From an uncultured Anaerolineae bacterium (GTDB taxonomy: Bacteria > Chloroflexota > Anaerolineae > J036 > Brachytrichaceae): a DNA stretch of 64,000 nucleotides. Under the pieces are notes generated by a model, which was not told where the DNA came from, did no database searches, and worked only from the letters and a program-made list of their open reading frames with translations. The translations under genes were made by a program, and so were the position numbers. The stretch spans positions 54,925-118,924 of the forward strand of contig CALHLE010000022.1 in assembly GCA_938034415.1 (NCBI GenBank), in the 5' to 3' direction. Of the stretch, positions 16,754-23,874 are shown in pieces (position 1 is the stretch's first letter; every line of letters begins with the position of its first letter).

Positions 16754-18313
16754 TTAGTGCGTTGCGGCGCGTTCCTCTTGTCGCAGCGCCGGGAACAGCA
16801 GCACCTCGCGGATCGAGTCGCGGTTGGTGAACAACATCACCAGCCGGTCAATCCCCATGCCGAAGCCGCCGGTGGCCGGCATGCCATACATCAAGGCGCG
16901 CACGTAATCCTCGTCCACGGGGTTGGCTTCGCCCTCTTCTGCGTTGACAGCTTCTTCGAGAAAGCGCTGCCGTTGCTCGAGTGGGTCGTTCAACTCGCTG
17001 AAGGCGTTGCACAGCTCCATGCCGCCAACGAATCCCTCAAATCGCTCGACGGTGTTAGGGTCGCCGGGGATGCTCTTAGCGAACGGCGAGATGTCGCGCG
17101 GATACTCGTAGAGGAAGGTCGGCTCGATCAGCGTCTTCTCCACGTAGTCGCCGATCAAGCTGTCCACAATCTTGCCCCAGGGCTTGCCGTGGATCACTTC
17201 GGGCGTGAGCAGCTTCCGCTGCAGCACCTCATTGGCCAGCGATTGGCGGTCGGGGAATTGGGTGTAATCCACGCCGGTTCGCTCGCGAATCGCGTCGCGC
17301 AGTTTGATGCGTTTGAACGGTTGCAGCCAGTTAATGGTGTGCCCGCGAAATCGGCTCTTGCCCTCGGCGCTTGGCGGCAGCACCTGGCGCGCGACGTGCT
17401 GGAGCATCTCTTCGGCCAAGTCCATCACGTCGTACATGTCCATGTAAGCAGCGTAGAACTCAAGCTGAGTGAACTCTGGATTGTGCTTGAAGCTCACGCC
17501 TTCATTGCGGAAGTCGCGCCCGATCTCATACACGCGCTCCAAATTGCCGACGATCAGCCGCTTGAGATAGAGTTCAAACGAAATGCGCAAGTAAAGGTCT
17601 TGGTTGAGTTGGTTGTGGTGGGTGATGAACGGCCGGGCCGCGGCGCCGCCGTAGATCGGCTGTAGCACCGGCGTTTCCACTTCGAGGAACCCTCTGCTAT
17701 CCAGAAACTCGCGAATGGCTTTGATGATCCTGGCGCGCGTGACGAAAATTTCGCGCACTTCAGGGTTCACGGCCAGGTCCACGTAGCGGTGGCGGTAGCG
17801 CAACTCCGGATCGCTGAACGCGCTGTAGCGCACGACCGATCCATCGGGCTGCTTTTCTTCCTTGGCGATGGGCAGCGGGCTGATGGACTTGGCCAGCAGG
17901 CGCCAGTCGGTCACGCGCAGGCTCGGTTCGCCGGTCTTAGTGACGAACAGCGCGCCTGTCGCCTCGATAAAGTCGCCCAGGTCAAGCTCTTTGAAGCGGG
18001 CGAACGAGTCAGCCTGGAGCGAGTCATCGCCGACGCGGGCGTACAACTGAATTTTGCCGCTGGCGTCCTCGACGCCGAGGAAGGCGGCCTTCCCCATGAC
18101 ACGCCGGGCGACGATGCGCCCCATGATCGCAGCCTCGTCGTTTTCTGATGCGTCGGCGTGGTTCTGCGCCAATGCCAGAGCGCGCCGGACGGCATCGGCG
18201 GCCATCACGCGCCGGCGCACGAACTGGGAACGTAGCGGGTAGGGTTCGATGCCCGACGCGCGGAGCTGTTCCAGCTTCGCCAGGCGTTCGCGTTCGACTT
18301 CGGTGAGTTCCAT
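16754..18313 (-). CDS. lysS: Lysyl-tRNA synthetase, class II
   Basis: A 519-residue class II synthetase that charges tRNA-Lys. It has an OB-fold anticodon domain (about 60-175) and a catalytic domain with motif 2 (FRNEGVSFKHNPEFTQLE) and motif 3 (GFGMGIDRLVML). The family signature GGAAARPFITHHN is also present. I chose the ATG at 18313 (MELTEVERERL) because the frame upstream is a repeat-rich spacer. It lies 72 nt downstream of the S1-domain gene, in the same direction. Confidence 0.95.
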   Translation of the reverse strand: MELTEVERERLAKLEQLRASGIEPYPLRSQFVRRRVMAADAVRRALALAQNHADASENDEAAIMGRIVARRVMGKAAFLGVEDASGKIQLYARVGDDSLQADSFARFKELDLGDFIEATGALFVTKTGEPSLRVTDWRLLAKSISPLPIAKEEKQPDGSVVRYSAFSDPELRYRHRYVDLAVNPEVREIFVTRARIIKAIREFLDSRGFLEVETPVLQPIYGGAAARPFITHHNQLNQDLYLRISFELYLKRLIVGNLERVYEIGRDFRNEGVSFKHNPEFTQLEFYAAYMDMYDVMDLAEEMLQHVARQVLPPSAEGKSRFRGHTINWLQPFKRIKLRDAIRERTGVDYTQFPDRQSLANEVLQRKLLTPEVIHGKPWGKIVDSLIGDYVEKTLIEPTFLYEYPRDISPFAKSIPGDPNTVERFEGFVGGMELCNAFSELNDPLEQRQRFLEEAVNAEEGEANPVDEDYVRALMYGMPATGGFGMGIDRLVMLFTNRDSIREVLLFPALRQEERAATH

Positions 18314-18316
18314 AGT

Positions 18317-18376
18317 GGTAATTCGTAATCGGTAATTGGTGGCAGCCGCTCGCCAATTACCAATTACCAAATTACC
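18317..18376. repeat. Inverted and tandem AATTACC repeats
   Basis: On the plus strand GGTAATT and GGTAATTGG (18317-18339) face CCAATTACC (18353-18361), CCAATTACC (18360-18368) and AAATTACC (18369-18376). The arms can form a stem across a GC-rich loop. It fills most of the spacer between the S1-domain gene and lysS, and could be a transcript-stabilising or attenuating structure. Confidence 0.6.
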
Positions 18377-18385
18377 GCATGCGGT

Positions 18386-19378
18386 TCAGTTGTCTTTCTT
18401 CTCCGTCTGCAGAGCGTGCGCGGGCTGCTCGTTCTGCGGGTTGGCCTTCTTAGCTGCCTGGGCTGCGGCTGCGGCCATCTGTGCGCGTTTAATGCGCTGA
18501 GCGCGCTGCAGCGCGGCAGCGAACGGGCTTAGCTGCTCATCGGGGCCGGATGACAGCGCGTAGTCTTCCGCATTAATCCCTTCCAGCGTGAGGTCTATCT
18601 GTCGCTTGCGGGGATCCACTTTCAGCACGCGGACGTTGACTTCCTCGCCCTCGGTGACGAAGGTGTGCATGTCGGCGTAAGCGACGTTGAGCGACGAGAT
18701 GCGCACGAGTCCCTCGCGCTCTGCGCCAATGTCCACGTATGCCACGTTGCGTTCGACCCGGGTGACTTTGCCGACGTAGCGATCGCCCTTCTTAATCTTC
18801 TCCCAGGGCAGCGCCGGCGGCTCGATCATCGTGAGGCCGATGCGTCGCTTGCTCTCGTCCACTTCGACCACCCAGACATCGTCTATGCGATCGCCAACCT
18901 TCGGCCGCACGCCCTTGGGCATCAGGTTGAAAGGGATCAAGCCATGCTTAGGGCCGTCAAAGTCAACGAATACGCCAAAGCTCTCGATGGAGACGACGCG
19001 GACGCCGTTGAGCTTGGCACCAACTTCGAGGTTGCTCCAGTCGTAAGCCGAAGGTTTGTGCATGGTCAGGTCAATGCGCTTGTTCTTCGCGTTGACGCGC
19101 AACACGTAGACCTGAACCTCGTCGTTAGGATGAAAGACGTCAGCAACGCGCAATACCGGCTTGTCGCTGACGATTTGTGAGATGTGGAGGAAACCGTCCA
19201 CGCCTACGCCGATGTCTACGAAAACGCCTCCCAGCTCAACGCGCGTCACCTTGCCTTTGAACGCCATGCGTGGCTTAAGCGTGGCGAGGCTTAAGCTGAA
19301 GCCATCTGGCTGATGACTGCTGATCTCAGCGCTCGTCGCGCCGTTGACGGCTGGGACAGTCGGATTTTCGTCGCTCAC
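18386..19378 (-). CDS. S1 RNA-binding domain protein (ribosomal protein S1-like)
   Basis: A 330-residue protein with three S1 OB-fold domains (about 35-105, 118-190 and 200-275 from the GTG), recognised by repeats such as GKVTRVELGGVFVDIG, FGVFVDFDGPKHGLIP and GKVTRVERNVAYVDIG. It probably binds mRNA and helps initiation or stability, like short S1 homologues. The C-terminal tail is Ala/Lys/Gln-rich and flexible. I chose the GTG at 19378 because AAGGGG lies 7 nt upstream; an in-frame ATG at 19423 lacks a ribosome site. Confidence 0.85.
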   Translation of the reverse strand: MSDENPTVPAVNGATSAEISSHQPDGFSLSLATLKPRMAFKGKVTRVELGGVFVDIGVGVDGFLHISQIVSDKPVLRVADVFHPNDEVQVYVLRVNAKNKRIDLTMHKPSAYDWSNLEVGAKLNGVRVVSIESFGVFVDFDGPKHGLIPFNLMPKGVRPKVGDRIDDVWVVEVDESKRRIGLTMIEPPALPWEKIKKGDRYVGKVTRVERNVAYVDIGAEREGLVRISSLNVAYADMHTFVTEGEEVNVRVLKVDPRKRQIDLTLEGINAEDYALSSGPDEQLSPFAAALQRAQRIKRAQMAAAAAQAAKKANPQNEQPAHALQTEKKDN

Positions 19379-19436
19379 AGGGAAACCCCTTTCGTGTGAA
19401 TTCTGAGGAGATGTCAGTAGCATTGAAGGCCTCTTA

Positions 19437-19465
19437 ATTCTAGCCGAAATTCGAGCGGATGTCGA
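19437..19465 (-). promoter_or_regulatory. Promoter of the S1-domain gene
   Basis: On the minus strand TCGACA (19460-19465) and TAGAAT (19437-19442) are 17 nt apart. This is one of the best sigma-70-like pairs in the window. It gives a leader of about 50 nt to the GTG with its Shine-Dalgarno. The rest of 19443-19710 holds no supported gene. Confidence 0.6.
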
Positions 19466-19710
19466 GGATGTCTGCTGATGGCTGATCTTGCGGATGCTCT
19501 TCGCCGACCGAACGACCGCTAGGAAGACGCCGAAATCGGGGGAGGCGCTGCGTTGTTCATGCCCACGCAACTTTGCGCCCCGGCCTTATGCTGGACGGCG
19601 GCGTCCTCTAGGAACAGCCGCGCAGTTCCCTGCACGGCGTCAACGGCTGCTGGGAATGGCACGATATGCTCGATGCCGTTGGGTTGGATTTTTCAGGTAA
19701 GGGTTGATGC

Positions 19711-19747
19711 GAAAACAGGTCAGACCGTTTCAGGAGGTCTGACCTGT
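19711..19747 (-). terminator. Intrinsic terminator after korB
   Basis: A perfect 12-bp inverted repeat, ACAGGTCAGACC (19715-19726) with GGTCTGACCTGT (19736-19747) and a 9-nt loop. On the minus strand it is followed by TTTTC. It lies 57 nt after the korB stop. Confidence 0.7.
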
Positions 19748-19803
19748 CGCGTGGTGTAGCAGTCGAGCGCGCCGCTTGCGCACAACGCGTCGCGGGAGTG
19801 CAA

Positions 19804-20910
19804 TCAGTACATGGCGCTGATGATCTTTTGTAAGCTCTCGCGGGAAGGCCGCAGCTTGTCCTGCTGATACGAAGCGATCGGCTTGACCAGATGATAGGTC
19901 TCGGCCAGGTTAGGCCGTTCGCTGTTGATGTAGAGCAGGCCGGTGACGAACAGTTGACGGTCGTGCGCCTCGGTGAGCAAGCGCAGCGCGGCTTGTTTGT
20001 CCGTCGGATCGTGGCTGCCGTCTAGCTTCTTCAGGACGATCCTTGAGCCGTCGAATAGCTCGACCTCTTTCGTCTCGCCCTCGGCGTAGTCCACGCGAAT
20101 CTCTTCCTGCGACATGACGAAGCCGAAATCGTTGATGCGTTCGTCGTGCGCCTTGCCCCAGGTGTAGCTCTTGGTGCTGTCGTCGCGGTTGTTGAACGTG
20201 ACGCACGGGCTGATGATGTCGATCACGGCGGTGCCGCGATGGCTGAGCGCGGCCTTGAGCAACGTCACGACTTGCTTGGGGTCGCCGGCGAACGAGCGAG
20301 CGACGAACCCGCAGTCGGCCACGATCGCGGCGCGACACAGGTCTATCGGCGGGAACTCGTTGCGGCCGGCGTGCTTCAGCTCTTGCCCTACGTCGGCGGT
20401 GGCCGAGAACTGGCCTTTAGTCAGGCCATACACGCCGTTGTTCTCGATGATGTAGACCATGCGCAGGTTGCGGCGGATGAGGTGCATGAATTGGCCGAGG
20501 CCAATGCTGCCGGTGTCGCCATCGCCGCTGACGCCCAGGCCCTGCAGCGTATGGTTTGCCAGCAGCGCGCCTTGCGCTACCGACGGCATGCGGCCATGCA
20601 GCGCGTTGAAGCCGAACGACCGACTCATGAAGTAGGCCGGCGATTTGCTGCTGCAGCCGATGCCGCTGAATTTGACGATATGCTCGGGCTTCACGCCCAG
20701 CTCATAGCACGCGGTGATGATCTGCGACGAGATCGAGTCGTGCCCACAACCGTTGCACAGCGTGGATTCCAGGCCTTTGTAGTCGGCTTTCACCAGGCCG
20801 ATGATGTTCACGCCGGATGCGCTCGAGGGCGGCGCCTTGGGCTGGGCGTCGCGCGCCGCGGTCGCTTGTGTGCCGTTCTTGGCAATGCTTCCGTTCTTGA
20901 CCATTGTCAT
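19804..20910 (-). CDS. korB: 2-oxoacid:ferredoxin oxidoreductase, beta subunit
   Basis: A 368-residue thiamine-diphosphate subunit. With the alpha subunit it decarboxylates a 2-oxoacid (probably 2-oxoglutarate or pyruvate) to acyl-CoA and passes electrons to ferredoxin. The conserved LCNGCGHD cysteines, FSGIGCSSK and the ThDP/Mg motif GDGDTGSIGLGQ are present. The N-terminus has a Lys/Ala-rich tail of about 30 residues beyond the usual start. It follows korA by 58 nt. The exact 2-oxoacid cannot be read from sequence alone. Confidence 0.9.
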   Translation of the reverse strand: MTMVKNGSIAKNGTQATAARDAQPKAPPSSASGVNIIGLVKADYKGLESTLCNGCGHDSISSQIITACYELGVKPEHIVKFSGIGCSSKSPAYFMSRSFGFNALHGRMPSVAQGALLANHTLQGLGVSGDGDTGSIGLGQFMHLIRRNLRMVYIIENNGVYGLTKGQFSATADVGQELKHAGRNEFPPIDLCRAAIVADCGFVARSFAGDPKQVVTLLKAALSHRGTAVIDIISPCVTFNNRDDSTKSYTWGKAHDERINDFGFVMSQEEIRVDYAEGETKEVELFDGSRIVLKKLDGSHDPTDKQAALRLLTEAHDRQLFVTGLLYINSERPNLAETYHLVKPIASYQQDKLRPSRESLQKIISAMY

Positions 20911-20968
20911 GGCTGTCTCTCCCGCCGGCGATGTCGCGCTGCGGCGCGCCGCAGCGCGCAGGCCAGGC

Positions 20969-22843
20969 TCAGTGTCGCGTCTCCTGATACAGAATCTCCT
21001 CGGTGATCCAGTGCGCCGTCAGCGGCAAGCCGTCATTGTGATTGGCCGGATGCACTTTCGCGGCGTCTTTAGGCGAGTGCAGGCGCAGCAGTTGGCACAG
21101 TTGCGCGTCGCTGTTCAGCTCGACCACGTAGATGCGCTTGTGCGACGCTAGGAACATTGTCACGTCGTCGTTCATCGGCAGGGCGCGCAGGCGCAGATAC
21201 GATGTGCGAATGCCTTTGGCCTCCAGCATGGCGCGCGCCTCCTGGATGGCCGGGTCGGTCGAGCCGAAGCCGATGATCCCGATCTCTGCGCCCTCGACCA
21301 TGTCAATCACCGGAGGCGGCATCAACTTGCGGGCGGTCTCGAACTTGCGCGCCAGGCGATCCATGTTGTTTTCCCAGTCGTCGGCGCGCTCCGAGAGCAT
21401 GGCGCGCTCGTTGTGGCCAGAGCCGCGCGTGAAGTAGGCGGCGAAGGGGCTTTCGTTGCCCGGCAGCGTGCGCCAGCCGATGCCGTCGCCGTCCACGTCC
21501 TTGTAACGCGCGAAGCCGCGCGTGGCGTTGACCTGCTCTTCGGTGAGCACCTTGCCGCGATCCATCGGCTCCTCGGGATAGTCAAACGGCTTGCTCATCC
21601 ACTGGTTCATGCCCAGGTCCAGGTCGCTCAGCACGAAGATCGGCGTCTGCAGGCGCTCGGCCAGGTCGAAAGCGCGCCAGCCGAACTCGAAGCACTCATA
21701 GACCGAGCCGGGCAGCAGCACCGGATGCTTGGTGTCGCCGTGGCCGAGCCAGTAGGCTGCGATGATGTCGCCTTGCGAGACGCGGGTGGGCAGGCCGGTG
21801 GCCGGCCCCATGCGCTGCACGTCCCAGATCACCGCCGGGATCTCGGCGAAGTAGCCCAGGCCGGCGAACTCGGCCATCAGCGAGATGCCGGGGCCGCTGG
21901 TGGATGTCATTGCCCGCGCGCCGGCCCATCCCGCGCCTATGACCATGCCTAACGCCGCCAGTTCGTCCTCGGCCTGGACGACCGCGTAGGTCGGCGCTTG
22001 GGTTTCGGGGTCAATCCGCAGTTTAGGCAGATATTCGTTCAGCGCGTCGGCCAGGCTGGTGGCCGGCGTGATGGGATACCACGCAACGAACCCCACGCCG
22101 CCGTAGATCGCGCCGAGCGCAGCAGCAGTGTTGCCGTCAATCATGATCTGGCCTTTGGTCTTATCCATGCGTTCCACGCGGTAGGGGTCGGTCTTGATCA
22201 AGTGCTCGGCGGCCCAGGCGGCTGCGGCGCGTACCACCTGCATGTTGCTCTGCACCGGCTTGGCCTTGCCTTTGAAGTGGAACATCAGCGCAGCCTCGAT
22301 CTCGTCCAGGTCAATGCCGAGCAACTGGGCGATCGCGCCGACATACACCATGTTGGCCACGTAGGTGCGCAGCTTGGGATCGGACTCGTGCTGGCGCGCT
22401 ATCTCCTTGACCGGAATGGCGTAGTAGTGCAAGTCGCTGCGCCGCACCGGCAGCTTGATGTCGTCGGCATACATGAACACGCCGCCCGGCGCAGTGTTCT
22501 GATGGTCTTCGAGGATCGTGTCCGGGTTCAGCACGATCATGATCTCGGTCGTTTCGCGGCGGGCTAAGTAGCCGTCCTTGCTCAGCCGGATGGTGTACCA
22601 CGTCGGCCGGCCCTGGATGTTGGACGGGAAGAGGTTCTTGCCGCTAACCGGGATGCCCATCTTGAAGAGGGCGCGCAACAGGACCGCGTTGGATGTCTGG
22701 CTGCCGGAGCCGTTCTTCGTGGCGGCAGTGATGGCGAAGTCGTTCACAATGGGTTCACGGCGTGAGGGCGATGGACTCGTATCCAGCGCAGGCTGGGGCG
22801 TTGCAGACGCTGCGTGGGTAGGTGCGGTAAGGTCTCTGAGCAT
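20969..22843 (-). CDS. korA: 2-oxoacid:ferredoxin oxidoreductase, fused gamma-alpha subunit
   Basis: A 624-residue subunit. The gamma (pyruvate/ketoisovalerate) domain comes first (about 35-225, GSGSQTSNAVLLRAL and NIQGRPTWYTIR), and the alpha ThDP-type domain follows (about 240-615, WYPITPATSLADAL and TSGPGISLMAEFAGLGYF). This fused order is typical of KorA types in many soil and thermophilic bacteria. I moved the start to the ATG at 22843 because it has a perfect AGGAGGTG four bases upstream; the longer frame would place that site inside the gene. A GntR-type regulator lies directly upstream. Confidence 0.92.
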   Translation of the reverse strand: MLRDLTAPTHAASATPQPALDTSPSPSRREPIVNDFAITAATKNGSGSQTSNAVLLRALFKMGIPVSGKNLFPSNIQGRPTWYTIRLSKDGYLARRETTEIMIVLNPDTILEDHQNTAPGGVFMYADDIKLPVRRSDLHYYAIPVKEIARQHESDPKLRTYVANMVYVGAIAQLLGIDLDEIEAALMFHFKGKAKPVQSNMQVVRAAAAWAAEHLIKTDPYRVERMDKTKGQIMIDGNTAAALGAIYGGVGFVAWYPITPATSLADALNEYLPKLRIDPETQAPTYAVVQAEDELAALGMVIGAGWAGARAMTSTSGPGISLMAEFAGLGYFAEIPAVIWDVQRMGPATGLPTRVSQGDIIAAYWLGHGDTKHPVLLPGSVYECFEFGWRAFDLAERLQTPIFVLSDLDLGMNQWMSKPFDYPEEPMDRGKVLTEEQVNATRGFARYKDVDGDGIGWRTLPGNESPFAAYFTRGSGHNERAMLSERADDWENNMDRLARKFETARKLMPPPVIDMVEGAEIGIIGFGSTDPAIQEARAMLEAKGIRTSYLRLRALPMNDDVTMFLASHKRIYVVELNSDAQLCQLLRLHSPKDAAKVHPANHNDGLPLTAHWITEEILYQETRH

Positions 22844-22926
22844 TTTCACCTCCTGAACCATCTTGGGTTCGTTCATACTCGTTTGCTATACCTGCGCCCG
22901 TCAACATTGCCGTCGGGCGTTGACAT

Positions 22927-23742
22927 TCATCGGCTTGTGATAGGCGGTTGGGCGATTGTTTTGCTCTCCGATGTCGGGGCATCACCGTTCGCCCGGCTGC
23001 GCAACGCGCGCGTCTTCGGTCGCTTTTGCAGCAGCTTGGTGTGCTGCACCAGCAGCCGGTAGGCTTCGTCCAAATCGCCGGCGACGATTGCGTTGACGAT
23101 CCCCTCGTGATAGGTCCACACTTCGTGCAGATAGTCGTAGTCGGAGAATACGCTCAGCCCCTCGGCTTCGTAGCCATCCCAGTAGGCTTCCAGCAAGCCT
23201 TTGACGAATGGGTTGTCGAGGCGGCGGTAGATCGTCAGATGTAGCTCGCGGTGTTCCTCATGGGGGATGCGCGGCGGATGCTCCTCCAGCTTGGCAAAGG
23301 CCCGCTCGATGAGCAACTTCAGGTAAGCCGTGTCCTCATTCTTCAGCAGCGCAACCGCTTCGTGGAAGAAAGCAAACTCGATGTGGTTGCGCAGTTCGCT
23401 GAAAGCGTCGAAGAGTTTGCGGTTCTGGGCCATGGCGTAGAGCAGGCTGAAGCGGACGGCAGGGAGGAAGCTAAAAGGGCTGACGCGGATGCCGGTGCGC
23501 GGCTTGACCTCGACCAGGCCGAGCGCGCGCGCCACTTCGAGCTGTTCGCGGAGTTTGCCGATGCTGATCTGCAGCTCGGCGCTCAGCTCTTCCAACGGCG
23601 GCAGCCGGTCTCCTTCTTTCAAGCCGCGCGCGACGATGTATTCCAAGAGGTCTGATTCGATGCCTCGCAACATGATGATGGGTGATGATAAGTCAGAAGA
23701 ATACAATTCATCTGATGATTCAGATGGTTTCATTTTACGCAT
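22927..23742 (-). CDS. GntR-family (FadR/FCD type) transcriptional regulator
   Basis: A 271-residue regulator with an N-terminal winged helix (LKEGDRLPPLEELSAELQISIGKLREQLE, about residues 40-70, shown in pieces by GDRLPP and LREQLE) and a C-terminal helical FCD ligand domain with the metal-type histidines of HLTIYRRL and YHEGIV. It is upstream of korAB and is the natural candidate to control it in response to a carboxylate. The start is uncertain: GTG 23745, ATG 23742, ATG 23733 or ATG 23673. The first 25 residues are Ser/Glu/Asp-rich and unlike the family. Confidence 0.8.
   Translation of the reverse strand: MRKMKPSESSDELYSSDLSSPIIMLRGIESDLLEYIVARGLKEGDRLPPLEELSAELQISIGKLREQLEVARALGLVEVKPRTGIRVSPFSFLPAVRFSLLYAMAQNRKLFDAFSELRNHIEFAFFHEAVALLKNEDTAYLKLLIERAFAKLEEHPPRIPHEEHRELHLTIYRRLDNPFVKGLLEAYWDGYEAEGLSVFSDYDYLHEVWTYHEGIVNAIVAGDLDEAYRLLVQHTKLLQKRPKTRALRSRANGDAPTSESKTIAQPPITSR
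23710..23725. promoter_or_regulatory. Perfect palindrome at the regulator 5' end
   Basis: ATCTGA-TGAT-TCAGAT, arms of 6 bp, in an AT-rich patch between the regulator and the Clp gene. If the regulator starts at the ATG at 23673 it lies in its promoter and could be an autoregulatory operator. Confidence 0.35.
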
Positions 23743-23860
23743 CACGCGCTAAAAGTCAACTGTCTGCCAGGCTCGGCTCGCGCGCTTGCACCGGCAAGAC
23801 GGGGGATCGGGTATGCGCAAACCATGCGCGCCAAAGCAGCTCGGCATATCGCGCGTGGGC

Positions 23861-23866
23861 GATAAT
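23861..23866 (+). promoter_or_regulatory. -10 element of the Clp ATPase gene
   Basis: GATAAT, 8 nt before the ATG at 23875. No -35 is obvious. The transcript would be leaderless or nearly so. Confidence 0.4.
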
Positions 23867-23874
23867 CTCCGCCG

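Noticed and set aside
19488..19700. Small open frames on both strands between the S1 gene and korB
   Set aside because: One minus-strand frame of about 57 codons is open but has no start with a ribosome site, no known domain and no conserved pattern.
22844..22876. The upstream ATG of korA at 22876
   Set aside because: The ideal AGGAGGTG would then be inside the gene; the ATG at 22843 sits correctly after it.
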